Below are positions 26,522 through 34,628 of a stretch of DNA of 64,000 nt, in pieces. Location: contig NZ_CP147505.1 of assembly GCF_037201915.1 (NCBI RefSeq), positions 2,480,001 through 2,544,000 on the forward strand. Reading direction: 5' to 3'. A program made the translations under genes and the position numbers. This DNA comes from Haloplanus sp. CK5-1. GTDB lineage: Archaea; Halobacteriota; Halobacteria; Halobacteriales; Haloferacaceae. Within the stretch, counting starts at the first letter, position 1; the number at the start of each line of letters is the position of its first letter. Below the pieces are notes generated by a model. The model did no database searches, was not told the origin of the DNA, and saw only the letters and a list, made by a program, of their open reading frames with translations.

Positions 26522-27658
26522 TCAGCTCTGAGTGAGGTTGGAGAGCTCTCTGCTCGCCTGGTCGGTCAGTTTGTACTCGATCCCTCTCGTGCCCTCGGTC
26601 GCCCGGATCAGCCCCTCCTTCTCAAGGTCGGTTAGCGACTCTTGGACGTGATAGGGACTGACGTCGAGTACCTCGGTGACGGCGTTGGCGGTGTTCGGTC
26701 CGTCGTCGTCGAGGTGCCCGACGATGTCCCTCGCGAGATCCGACAGCTGTTCGAGTTTCTGTGAGGCGTCTTCGGCGAGGACACGCCGGACGAAGTCGAA
26801 GTCGATGCGCTCGCGTTCCGCCCTGGCACCCTCCTCGATGACGGTGTTACACTGCCGTCGAAGGTGCCGCGGGTAGGGGGTGACGTCCTGGTGGATGAGG
26901 TCGATGGCGTCCCTCGTGAAAGGTTCGACGCCGTCCTCGTCGTGAGAACAGCCCACCCGCTCCCCCCGCTCGCTCGCCGCACAGTAGTATCGGAGCCGTT
27001 TGTTCACGAGGTCGAAGGCGCCGTCCGAATCCAGCCCCGAGAGCGTGATTTCGTCGCCGATCCGGTCGGACAGCGGCTCGATCTTCGACTGAATCTGATC
27101 GAGCATGTGTGCCGTCCCGTTGAAGACGAAGACGGGTTCCCAGTCCTCGATGTCCCGCTGCAGGTGGAGGATCTGCCGGAGCGTCCCGTCGCTCCCGTTT
27201 ATCACCTCGTCGTAGAACATGACCGTCCGGACGTCGTTTTCGTACCGCTCCTGTAGTGCCGCGGTGACGTCCTCGTAGAGGTCGGCCTGTGCGGCGGCCG
27301 GGTCGACCGGCTCGCCGAGTTCGTCGAGGATCCGCTTGGCCATCGCCTTGCTGTATCGTCCCTTCTGGACGGAGACGAACACCGGCAGATAGCCGTCCAC
27401 GTCCGCGAGAACGTCGTACATGGTCTTCGTGAGGATCGTCTTCCCGGTCCCGAACGGGCCGATGATGAACGTGTTGACGTTTCGCTGGATGTTCTCGCGG
27501 AGTCGGCGCAGTTCGTCCTCGTAGCCGGCGAAGAGCCTCGGATCGGGCCACTTCTCGGCGAACGGGTTCGCCGTGAACCCGTGCTCCCCCGGTTCGTACG
27601 GCCAGTTCCCTCCCGATTCGAACTCCGCTTTCATCTCGGAGATCAGGTCGTCCGTCAT
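26522..27658 (-). CDS. AAA+ ATPase with C-terminal winged helix (Orc1/Cdc6- or ExeA-like)
   Basis: A 378-residue protein. Walker A GPFGTGKT lies at residues 67-74 and Walker B RTVMFYDEV near residue 150. A sensor-like VFVFNGTAH follows, then an Orc-like lid region (TPYPRHLRRQCNTVIEEGAR). The last ~65 residues form a winged helix (TEVLDVSPYHVQESLTDLEK). The architecture is that of ATPases that act as DNA- or complex-remodelling switches. ATG 27658 is preferred to a TTG ten codons upstream. It is divergent from the ubiquitin-like/E2/E1 genes across ~150 bp. An unfoldase or regulatory role for that system is only a hypothesis. Confidence 0.7.
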   Translation of the reverse strand: MTDDLISEMKAEFESGGNWPYEPGEHGFTANPFAEKWPDPRLFAGYEDELRRLRENIQRNVNTFIIGPFGTGKTILTKTMYDVLADVDGYLPVFVSVQKGRYSKAMAKRILDELGEPVDPAAAQADLYEDVTAALQERYENDVRTVMFYDEVINGSDGTLRQILHLQRDIEDWEPVFVFNGTAHMLDQIQSKIEPLSDRIGDEITLSGLDSDGAFDLVNKRLRYYCAASERGERVGCSHDEDGVEPFTRDAIDLIHQDVTPYPRHLRRQCNTVIEEGARAERERIDFDFVRRVLAEDASQKLEQLSDLARDIVGHLDDDGPNTANAVTEVLDVSPYHVQESLTDLEKEGLIRATEGTRGIEYKLTDQASRELSNLTQS

Positions 27659-27708
27659 TGCCGGCCGTTCGAAGTGGGCGATATTCAATATGGCGGCGCC
27701 AGTGACTA

Positions 27709-27748
27709 GATAATAGTTATCGGCTTAATCGGCTTTGATAGGTTTATC
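27709..27748. promoter_or_regulatory. Paired GATA...TATC palindromes in the divergent promoter region
   Basis: GATAATAGTTATC (27709-27721) and GATAGGTTTATC (27737-27748) are inverted repeats starting 28 bp apart in an AT-rich patch inside GC-rich DNA. They lie between the ATPase start (27658, minus) and the ubiquitin-like start (27810, plus). Both promoters must be here, so these are candidate operators or promoter elements. Confidence 0.45.
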
Positions 27749-27809
27749 TCACTTACTAGAAAAAACAACTATAACAACCGAGGCCGACACCGAGAGTGTG
27801 GTGTCCATC

Positions 27810-28031
27810 ATGGGAGATCGAATCCGCGTCGACGGAACCGACGTTCCGGTTGCGGACGGAACGACAGTCGAGGACCTCAAAGAGCGACTCGGTCGCGAGG
27901 ACGACGAACTGGCGACCTACGAGGAGAACGGGGAGGTGAAAGTGCTCGGCGACCGGGACGTGGTCGCCGACGCCGTCCCCAGCGGGACGAACATCAGCTT
28001 CCAGCCCGGCGAGGGGAACGTCTTCGGATGA
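27810..28031 (+). CDS. Ubiquitin-like beta-grasp protein ending in Phe-Gly
   Basis: A 73-residue protein from ATG 27810. The pattern RVDGTDVPVADGTTVEDLKE, then a short helix and late VVADAVPSGTNISFQPG, fits a ThiS/ubiquitin beta-grasp fold. The last residues are GNVFG, so a C-terminal glycine is exposed without processing, as needed for adenylation by an E1. It differs from SAMP and MoaD proteins, which end in Gly-Gly. It overlaps the E2-like gene by 4 bp (ATGA). An in-frame TTG (27735) would add 25 Thr/Glu-rich residues; the ATG start fits the fold better. Confidence 0.78.
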   Translation: MGDRIRVDGTDVPVADGTTVEDLKERLGREDDELATYEENGEVKVLGDRDVVADAVPSGTNISFQPGEGNVFG

Positions 28032-28432
28032 AGCGGGGGCGCGCGTACGAGGAAGCCGAGAAGCTCGGGCACCGGTATCCGGTCCGGTACAGCGAGGCCG
28101 ACCGGCGTGTCGTCCTCGAGCGGTTCGACTACCCCGAGGGGTGGTCGCCCCGGTTCGCGCCGATGCGATACGACCTCCCGACGACCTACCCACGGGACAT
28201 GCCCACGGTCTACGTGTCGAACGAGGTCACCCACGAACACGGGAAACCGGAACACCTCCTCAACAGGATCGGTCCGGCCGACGACGCCGACGACGAGTGG
28301 TCGAAGTGGTGCATCGAGGACCACAACGTCGGGTGGGATCCGGGGACGGACACGCTGGTCAAACTGACGACGATGATGCGTGCGTCGCTCGCGAACCCGA
28401 ACGCCGACAACCCGTTCGCGGGGGACGCCTGA
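28028..28432 (+). CDS. Ubiquitin-conjugating E2-like protein (prokaryotic E2 family E type)
   Basis: A 134-residue protein with the E2 layout. Strands run from VVLERFDYPEGWSPRFAPMR. The LPTTYPRDMPTVYVSNE segment corresponds to the Pro-rich P-x-x-Y-P...P core of E2 folds. WSKWCIEDHNVGWDPGTDTL contains the only Cys (Cys95), where an E2 active site is expected, and is followed by a helix (LVKLTTMMRASLAN) and PNADNPF, like the post-active-site W...L..PN..DP pattern of true E2s. It is wedged with no gap between the ubiquitin-like gene and the JAB-E1 gene. Family assignment is from memory of motifs; activity is inferred. Confidence 0.7.
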   Translation: MKRGRAYEEAEKLGHRYPVRYSEADRRVVLERFDYPEGWSPRFAPMRYDLPTTYPRDMPTVYVSNEVTHEHGKPEHLLNRIGPADDADDEWSKWCIEDHNVGWDPGTDTLVKLTTMMRASLANPNADNPFAGDA

Positions 28433-29827
28433 ATGCGGACGCTCCGCATCCCCGCCGCGACGGTTCGGCGACTCCGGGCGGAACTGCTCGACGACGACGA
28501 ACGGGAGCGGTTCGCGTTCCTGTACGCGGGCGACGAGGGTGATCTGCTGGCCAGCCGCGTCGTCCCCGTCGACGACGACGCCATGGCTCGCCAGTCGAAG
28601 ACGGCGTGTCGACCGGACCCAGCCGTCGAGCGAACCCACGTCGGGGCCTGTTACGACGAACGACTGGCTCCGGTGTTGGTCCACAGTCACCCGTTCGCCG
28701 ACACCCCGCGATTCAGCAGCGTCGACGTCGAGTCGATGGGTCGGTTTCGGGAGTGGCTCTCCGGGCTCTACCCCGACGAGTCGTTCGGGTTCTCGGTCGT
28801 CGGCACCCGCGGCATCGAGGCCGTCGGCGACGCGCCGGGCCGCCTCCAGGCGCTCGACGTCGAAGTCCTCGGCGAGTGGAAGCTCGACACGCCCGTCCCG
28901 GGGGCCACGTCCCGGTTCGACACGCCCGCCGACGCCGACGCGACGGCGGACGACGACCGGTTCGACCGGAACGTTCGCGCCTTCGGCACCGAGGGACAGC
29001 GTCGGCTGCAGGAGGCCACGGTGGGTGTCGTCGGCGTCGGCGGGCTGGGGTCGATGGTCGCACAGCAACTGGCGCGTCTCGGCGTCGAGGACCTCGTCCT
29101 CGTCGACGACGACGTGGTCGAGGAGAGCAACCTCTCGCGGCTGACCGGCGTGTACGACCACCACGTGGGCCGGCCGAAGGTGATCGCCGTCCGGGAGCAT
29201 CTCTGGCGGGCGGGCAGCGACGATATCGCCGTCGAAGCGGTCGACGGGCGCGTTCAGGACCACACGGAGGCTCTCGACCGGTGCGACGTCGTCGTGGGCT
29301 GTGTGGATTCGATGACCGCGCGCTCCGTTTGCAACGAGTACGCGGTCAAGCACCTCACGTACTACCTCGACGCCGGGGTCCGAATCGACACGGCGGATGA
29401 TCGAGCGGTCGAGATGACCGGGTACGTCCACCTGGTGGCCCCCGGAAGCAACGCCTGCCTCGACTGCTTGGGACGCCACGACCAGGACGCCACACGTCTC
29501 GAACGGATGGACCCAGCCGAGCGGAGCGCGGAACTGGAACGCGGGTACATCGACGACGACGACCTGGCGCCCGAACCCGCCGTCGTCCACCTCAACGGCC
29601 AGTGTGCCTCGAAGGCCGTCTCCGTCCTCGTCGAACTGGTGACCGGCCGGACCGATCCGCCGGATTTCATTCGGTACGAGGACCACGCCCACGAGATGAC
29701 CGAGCTGACGACCGACCCGTCCGATGCGTGTCCGACCTGCGGGTCGGACGGTGTTCTCGGCGTGGGTCGGCGGTCGTTCGGCGACGCACACTTCGAACCG
29801 GCCGAGGACGCGGCGGCGTCGGACTGA
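28433..29827 (+). CDS. JAB/JAMM isopeptidase fused to E1-like ThiF adenylyltransferase
   Basis: A 464-residue fusion. Residues ~1-150 form a JAB domain with JAMM metal ligands HSHP (His84, His86), Ser95 and Asp98 (SSVD). Residues ~180-430 form an E1/ThiF domain: GVGGLGS nucleotide loop (201-207), LVDDDVVEESNLSR with the adenylation Asp/Arg, GRPKV, and CVDSMTARSVCNEY. A zinc site is likely from ACLDC (342-345) and CPTC (433-436). Cys391 (LNGQC) is one candidate for a thioester Cys. One polypeptide could both activate and remove the modifier. It starts directly after the E2 stop. Confidence 0.85.
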   Translation: MRTLRIPAATVRRLRAELLDDDERERFAFLYAGDEGDLLASRVVPVDDDAMARQSKTACRPDPAVERTHVGACYDERLAPVLVHSHPFADTPRFSSVDVESMGRFREWLSGLYPDESFGFSVVGTRGIEAVGDAPGRLQALDVEVLGEWKLDTPVPGATSRFDTPADADATADDDRFDRNVRAFGTEGQRRLQEATVGVVGVGGLGSMVAQQLARLGVEDLVLVDDDVVEESNLSRLTGVYDHHVGRPKVIAVREHLWRAGSDDIAVEAVDGRVQDHTEALDRCDVVVGCVDSMTARSVCNEYAVKHLTYYLDAGVRIDTADDRAVEMTGYVHLVAPGSNACLDCLGRHDQDATRLERMDPAERSAELERGYIDDDDLAPEPAVVHLNGQCASKAVSVLVELVTGRTDPPDFIRYEDHAHEMTELTTDPSDACPTCGSDGVLGVGRRSFGDAHFEPAEDAAASD

Positions 29828-29958
29828 ACACACGCTCCGGCACCGAGAGGTGCCACTCCCCCACGTTTCGGGCGTGTCGTCCCGTCGAATCGCCCGCGTG
29901 CAGTACCCGTCGACGACCGATCGACAGCTTATCGGTCCCTCCGCCGTAGCCGTCGGGT

Positions 29959-31263
29959 ATGACCGCACGCGAGCGACAGGGACCGCTGGACGGTCTCCGC
30001 GTCGTCGACTGCTCCGGCATGATCGCCGGCGGGTTCGCGACGACGCAGTTGGCCGACTTCGGCGCGGACGTGATCAAGGTCGAACACCCCGAGGGGAGTG
30101 ATCCCCTGCGCGAGTGGCCTCCCTACGACGAACGGGAGGAGCCACGCCCCTCCGAAAAGAGCGAGGAACTACCGCCCTCGGAAGGGAGCGAGGACCCACG
30201 TCCCTCGGGAGACGGCGACCCCGTGTCGCTCTGGTGGAAGTCGATCGGGCGCAACAAGCGCTGTGTGACGCTGGATCTGAGTACGGCCGAGGGGAGCGCG
30301 CTCCTCCTCGACTTGCTCGCCGACGCCGACGTCCTCTTCGAGAACTTCCGGCCGGGCACCATGGAGAAGTGGGGACTCGGCCCGGACCGCCTCCACGAGG
30401 AGAACTCGGGACTGATCGTCGTCCGACAGTCGGGGTACGGACAGACCGGTCCACGCTCTCAGAAGCCGGGCTTTGGCACCGTCGCGGAGGGCATCACGAA
30501 CTGGGCACACGTCAACGGCTTCCCGGACAGCAAACCCCTGTTGCCGCCGATCAGCCTCGCCGATCTGACCGCCGCCACCTTCGCCGTCCAAGGCGTCATG
30601 TTCGCGGTGTTCGAACGCGACGTGGGACGGAGTGGCGGGAGCGGCGAGGGGCAGGTGATCGACATGAGCCTCTACGAACCCCTCTTTCGGCTCTTCCTCT
30701 CGGAGGTGGAAGCGTACGACCGCCTCGGCGAGGTGAGAGAGCGGATCGGCAACCACCACGAGAGCGCCGCCCCGCGGAACGTCTACGAGACGACCGACGG
30801 CTACATGACCCTCTCGGCGTCGGCCCAGTCCATCTTCGAGAACGTGGCCGAGGCCATCGGCCGGCCGGAGCTGGTCGACGACCCGCGCTTTGCCGACAAC
30901 GAGAGCCGCGTCGAACACGCCGACGAACTCGACGACGTGATCGAGGCCTGGACCCGGGAGCGCTCGACCGAGGAGGCCATCGAGGAGATGGAGGCCGCGG
31001 ACGCCATCGTCGGTCCTGTCTACGACATGGCCGACATCTTCGAGGACGAACAGTACGCGGCGAGAAACGACATCGTCGAAGTCGAGGATGACGACCTGGG
31101 AACCCTGAAGACGCCGGCCCCGGTGCCTCGTTTCACCCGCACGCCGGGAGCGGTCGAACACGCCGGCCCGAGACACGGCCAACACAACGACGAGGTGTTC
31201 CTCGACGAACTCGGCCTCGACGAGGGCGAGTACGACCGCCTGCGCGACGCGGGCGTGATCTGA
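29959..31263 (+). CDS. CaiB/BaiF-family (type III) CoA transferase
   Basis: A 434-residue enzyme. It opens GPLDGLRVVDCSGMIAGGFA and has the family's QLADFGADVIKVEHPEGSDPL. The catalytic-Asp region follows, NKRCVTLDLSTAEG with FENFRPGTMEKWGL, then QSGYGQTGPRS. Type III CoA transferases move CoA between organic acids. Residues ~58-86 hold a low-complexity insert of three near-repeats (PRPSEKSEE, PPSEGSED, PRPSGDGD) not expected in the fold. Its stop shares a base with the downstream lyase gene, so the two are coupled. Substrate unknown. Confidence 0.88.
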   Translation: MTARERQGPLDGLRVVDCSGMIAGGFATTQLADFGADVIKVEHPEGSDPLREWPPYDEREEPRPSEKSEELPPSEGSEDPRPSGDGDPVSLWWKSIGRNKRCVTLDLSTAEGSALLLDLLADADVLFENFRPGTMEKWGLGPDRLHEENSGLIVVRQSGYGQTGPRSQKPGFGTVAEGITNWAHVNGFPDSKPLLPPISLADLTAATFAVQGVMFAVFERDVGRSGGSGEGQVIDMSLYEPLFRLFLSEVEAYDRLGEVRERIGNHHESAAPRNVYETTDGYMTLSASAQSIFENVAEAIGRPELVDDPRFADNESRVEHADELDDVIEAWTRERSTEEAIEEMEAADAIVGPVYDMADIFEDEQYAARNDIVEVEDDDLGTLKTPAPVPRFTRTPGAVEHAGPRHGQHNDEVFLDELGLDEGEYDRLRDAGVI

Positions 31264-32363
31264 TGGCGACCCTTCGCGACGTGACCATCCGGGAGGCCGC
31301 CCAGACTCCCGGACGGAGCTACGGGGTCGACGAACGGATCGCTGCCGGGCGAGCGCTCGACCGTCTGGGCGTCGACGCCGTCCAGGCGGGCTTCCCGGTC
31401 GTGGGCGAGACGGACCGCGAGACCGTCCGTCGCCTCGCCGACGACGGCCTCGACGCCGCCATCGTCGGCCTGGCGCGGGCCACGACCGGCGACGTCGAGG
31501 CCGCCCTCGACGCCGGTGCCGACGTCGTCGAGGTGATGATCCCGACCTCCGACCGGCAACTGGCCCACGTCCTCGGCGCGTCCCGCGAGGAGGCGCTGGC
31601 GATGGCCGGCGAGGCCCTCGACCGCGCCCGGGAGGGCGGCGCGGACGGCCACCTCACGCTCGTCGACGGCTTCCGGACCGACCCCGCCGCCCTCGCCGAC
31701 GTCTTCGCGTCGGCCTCGTCGGTGCCGACGGTCACCGTCGCCGACACCGTCGGGGCGCGCACGCCCGAGACGGTCCGACGGATCGTCGCCGACCTGCTGG
31801 ACCGGGGCGTCGACGCCGACCGACTCGGCGTCCACTTCCACGACGACCTGGGGGTTGGGGCGGCGAACACGCTGGCGGCGACCCGGGCTGGCGCGACGAG
31901 CGCCGACGTGAGCGTCGCGTCGCTGGGCGAGCGGGCGGGCAACGCCGCGCTCGAACGGGTGGTCGTCGCGGACGCCGTCGACGGCGATGGCGACGGCGCG
32001 TTCGCGGTCGACAGGTCGGCGCTCGTGCCGGCGTGCCGGGCCGTCCTCGACGCACTCGGCGAGGACGTCGACCCGCGGACGCCCGTCCTCGGCGAGGCGG
32101 TGACGACCCACGAGTCGGGCATCCACACCGCGGCGATGCTGCGCGATCCGGGGGTGTTCGAGCCGTTCGATCCCGCGACGTTCGGGGGCGAGCGCCGCCT
32201 CGTCTTCGGCGAGGGGAGCGGTCGAGGGAGCGCCCGGGCGCTTCTGGAGCGGGCGGGCGTCGACCCGACGGCCGAACGCGTGGACCGGCTCCTCGACCTA
32301 CTCGCCGAGCGCGGCCCACTGGACGTCGAGGCCGCGACGGCGCTGATCGAAGAGTCGTTCTGA
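31263..32363 (+). CDS. DRE-TIM metallolyase (LeuA / citramalate synthase / HMG-CoA lyase-like)
   Basis: A 366-residue alpha/beta-barrel enzyme. The start LRDVTIREAAQTPG corresponds to the usual DTTLRDGEQ loop, with Glu in place of the second Asp. The metal-binding HxH is in GVHFHDDLGVGAANTLAATR, and a SVASLGERAGNAALE motif follows. The late segment TTHESGIHTAAMLRDP is found in isopropylmalate and citramalate synthases. The gene overlaps the CoA transferase gene, which suggests a pathway using an acyl-CoA. Exact reaction unassigned. Confidence 0.75.
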   Translation: MATLRDVTIREAAQTPGRSYGVDERIAAGRALDRLGVDAVQAGFPVVGETDRETVRRLADDGLDAAIVGLARATTGDVEAALDAGADVVEVMIPTSDRQLAHVLGASREEALAMAGEALDRAREGGADGHLTLVDGFRTDPAALADVFASASSVPTVTVADTVGARTPETVRRIVADLLDRGVDADRLGVHFHDDLGVGAANTLAATRAGATSADVSVASLGERAGNAALERVVVADAVDGDGDGAFAVDRSALVPACRAVLDALGEDVDPRTPVLGEAVTTHESGIHTAAMLRDPGVFEPFDPATFGGERRLVFGEGSGRGSARALLERAGVDPTAERVDRLLDLLAERGPLDVEAATALIEESF

Positions 32364-32428
32364 GGCCGGGCGAGGCGTGCCAGCGTGGCTCACGGAATCG
32401 ATTTACGACGCAAGCCCGTGTCGGAGGT

Positions 32429-33040
32429 ATGAACTACGATTCTGCGCTCGACCGTGCGTACGACACGCTCCCCGAGCGAACGCGGGAGGCGGGCGACCGC
32501 CTGCAGGTTCCCGACCCAGTCGGCGAGACGGACGGTGCGTTCACGCGGCTGACGAACCTCGGCGACATCGCGGAGGCACTCGACCGGGACCCGGAACACG
32601 TCCACCGGTCGATCCAGCGTGAACTCGGGACGAACGGCCAGTTCGACGGCGACCGAGCCCGCTACAACGGCTCCTTCACGGCCGACGAGTTCGACGCCGC
32701 CATCGACGCGTACGTCACCGAGTTCGTCACCTGCTCGGAGTGTGGGCTCCCCGACACCAACCTCGTCCGCGAGGACGGCGTCGACATGCTCCGGTGTACG
32801 GCGTGTGGGGCCTTCCGCCCGGTCGCCAAGCGCCCGAAGCAGACCGAGAGCGAGGAACAGGCCGTCCTCGAGGAGGGGAAGACCTACCAGGTGCAGATCA
32901 CCGGCACCGGCCGCAAGGGCGACGGCGTCGCCGAGCGGGGCAAGTACACCATCTTCGTCCCCGGCGCACAGGAAGGGCAGGTCGTCGACGCGTACATCGA
33001 GAACATCAGCGGGACGCTCGCGTTCGCGCAGTTGGCGTAA
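32429..33040 (+). CDS. Translation initiation factor aIF2 subunit beta with TRAM domain
   Basis: A 203-residue protein. Residues ~1-135 match aIF2-beta, with a core and a C-terminal zinc ribbon (CSECGLPDTNLV, then CTACGAFRPV). Residues ~140-203 form a TRAM domain (LEEGKTYQVQITGTGRKGDG, GKYTIFVPGAQEGQVVDAYI), the haloarchaeal fusion. It delivers initiator tRNA as part of aIF2. The GGAGGT just before ATG 32429 is a good ribosome-binding site but very close, so the start could be leaderless. Confidence 0.9.
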   Translation: MNYDSALDRAYDTLPERTREAGDRLQVPDPVGETDGAFTRLTNLGDIAEALDRDPEHVHRSIQRELGTNGQFDGDRARYNGSFTADEFDAAIDAYVTEFVTCSECGLPDTNLVREDGVDMLRCTACGAFRPVAKRPKQTESEEQAVLEEGKTYQVQITGTGRKGDGVAERGKYTIFVPGAQEGQVVDAYIENISGTLAFAQLA

Positions 33041-33078
33041 ACCGAAACCGATAGCCGGGGGGCCGCCGTCGTCGACCC

Positions 33079-33792
33079 ATGCGACTGGCGCGCATCTCCA
33101 CCGCGAAGGGACCGCTGACCGGCGAGTACGACGACGGCGTCGTCCACGCCGACGGCGACGCGTACGTCGTCGGCGAGGACGCCGAACTGATGGCGCCCTG
33201 CGAGCCGACGGCGATATTCTGCACCGGCCGGAACTTCGGTGCGAAGATCGAACAGATGGGCGAGGGCGACCGCCCGGACCGGCCGGACTGGTTCGTCAAG
33301 CCGCCCCACTCCCTGCACCCGCCCGACCACCCGATCGCGTACCCCGACTGGGTGGAATCGTTCACCTACGCCGGGGAGCTCGCGGCCGTGATCGACGAGC
33401 GGTGTCACGACCTCTCGGTCGAGGACGTCGACGACGCCCTGCGGGGGTATACGATCCTGAACGACCTCGACGCGTACGAACAGGACCGCCGAACGGCCCG
33501 GAAGGCCTTCGACGGGTCCGCACCGCTCGGGCCGTGGGTCGAGACCGACGCCGACCTCGACGGGATGGCGATGGAGACGGTCGTCTCGGGGGAGCGACGA
33601 CAGTCCGCGACGACCGACGAGATGATATTCTCGCCCCCGGAAATCGTCGCCTTCCTCTCGGAACGGTACACGTTCCGTCCGGGCGACGTGATCTCTTTCG
33701 GGAGTCCGGCCAACCCCGGGTTGCTCGAACCCGGCGACACGGTCGAGATCACCTACGAGGGAGTGGGGACGCTCCGAAACACGATCGAGTAG
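33079..33792 (+). CDS. Fumarylacetoacetate hydrolase-family protein
   Basis: A 237-residue FAH-fold enzyme. Visible signatures are FCTGRNFGAKIEQ, WFVKPPHSLHPPDHPI, the metal-ligand region YAGELAAVIDER with RGYTILNDLDAYEQDR, and the C-terminal GDVISFGSPANPGLLEPGDT. Members hydrolyse C-C bonds in aromatic catabolism, decarboxylate or isomerise. The substrate here is unknown. Adjacent CoA transferase and lyase genes hint at organic-acid metabolism. Confidence 0.85.
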   Translation: MRLARISTAKGPLTGEYDDGVVHADGDAYVVGEDAELMAPCEPTAIFCTGRNFGAKIEQMGEGDRPDRPDWFVKPPHSLHPPDHPIAYPDWVESFTYAGELAAVIDERCHDLSVEDVDDALRGYTILNDLDAYEQDRRTARKAFDGSAPLGPWVETDADLDGMAMETVVSGERRQSATTDEMIFSPPEIVAFLSERYTFRPGDVISFGSPANPGLLEPGDTVEITYEGVGTLRNTIE

Positions 33793-33830
33793 CCGAAACG
33801 TCTTTGCGCCGCGCGTGCGCCGGCGACTCC

Positions 33831-34079
33831 ATGGCCGAGCGTCTCGACGTGTCCGACGGGTTCGACGTCCACGACTACCGCGCGGGGTTGAAACTCCAGC
33901 AGCAGGACGGCGACTCGATGCACTTGGAGAACCGCGAGGGGTACGGCTGCCCGGCCTGCGGTCGACCGTTCGACCGACTCTTCGTCTCGTCGGACGACCG
34001 GGTCACCTTCGGCAACCCGCCGGATTCGCCGTTCTGTCTCGCCCGAACGGACGGGAAACTGCTCCTGTTGACACACTAG
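33831..34079 (+). CDS. Small zinc-finger haloarchaeal protein (DUF7385-like)
   Basis: An 82-residue protein. It begins MAERLDVSDGFDVHDYRAGL, followed by a CPACGRPFDRLFVSSDD zinc motif and a SPFCLARTDGK segment supplying a further Cys. The size and pattern fit a small conserved haloarchaeal family linked in some genomes to flagella or signalling; no function can be given. ATG 33831 is the first in a frame that otherwise shadows the FAH gene. Confidence 0.6.
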   Translation: MAERLDVSDGFDVHDYRAGLKLQQQDGDSMHLENREGYGCPACGRPFDRLFVSSDDRVTFGNPPDSPFCLARTDGKLLLLTH

Positions 34080-34199
34080 TCCGGATCGACACCGGCCGTG
34101 CCCACTGACGTCACGGGGAGCCGTCGAGGCGTGGACCGAAGGCGTGGCGTCCGGGGAAACCGAAAAGGGTGTGGGCGTACGCCCGAAACCGGCCACACG

Positions 34200-34628
34200 A
34201 TGTACGAGGAGATCCTGCTCCCGACGGACGGGAGCGAGTCGATGGACACGGTGGTCGACCACGCGGCAGACGTGGCGGGGCGTCGCGACGCGACCGTCCA
34301 CGTCCTGTACGTGGTCGACGACCGGTCGTTTCTGACCCTGCAGGATGGCATGCAGACGGACGTGGAGGACGAACTCCGGGCCGAGGGGGAGAGTGCCACC
34401 GCGTCGGTCGCCGACCGTCTCGACGACGCGGGCGTGACCGTCCGGACGGCGATCCGCAAGGGGGACCCGGGCGACGAGATCCTCGCGTACGCCGAGGCGT
34501 CGGGGATCGACCTCGTCGTGATGGGGACCCACGGCGACGACTACCAGCAGACGATGCTCGGGAGCGTCTCCCAGAAGGTCGTGACGATGGCCGACGTGCC
34601 CGTCCTCACCGTCGGTATCGACGACTAG
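34200..34628 (+). CDS. Universal stress protein (UspA family)
   Basis: A 142-residue UspA-fold protein. It starts MYEEILLPTDGSESMDTVVD. The ATP-binding motif G-x2-G-x9-G-S/T is present near residues 115-130 (VVMGTHGDDYQQTMLGSVSQ). Haloarchaea encode many such proteins for stress and energy sensing. It is convergent with msrB, their ends overlapping by 4 bp. Confidence 0.92.
   Translation: MYEEILLPTDGSESMDTVVDHAADVAGRRDATVHVLYVVDDRSFLTLQDGMQTDVEDELRAEGESATASVADRLDDAGVTVRTAIRKGDPGDEILAYAEASGIDLVVMGTHGDDYQQTMLGSVSQKVVTMADVPVLTVGIDD

Noticed and set aside
27917-29968. A 683-codon minus-strand frame over the ubiquitin-like operon
   Set aside because: Antisense shadow. The plus strand carries clear JAMM, E1 and E2 motifs and 4-bp overlaps.
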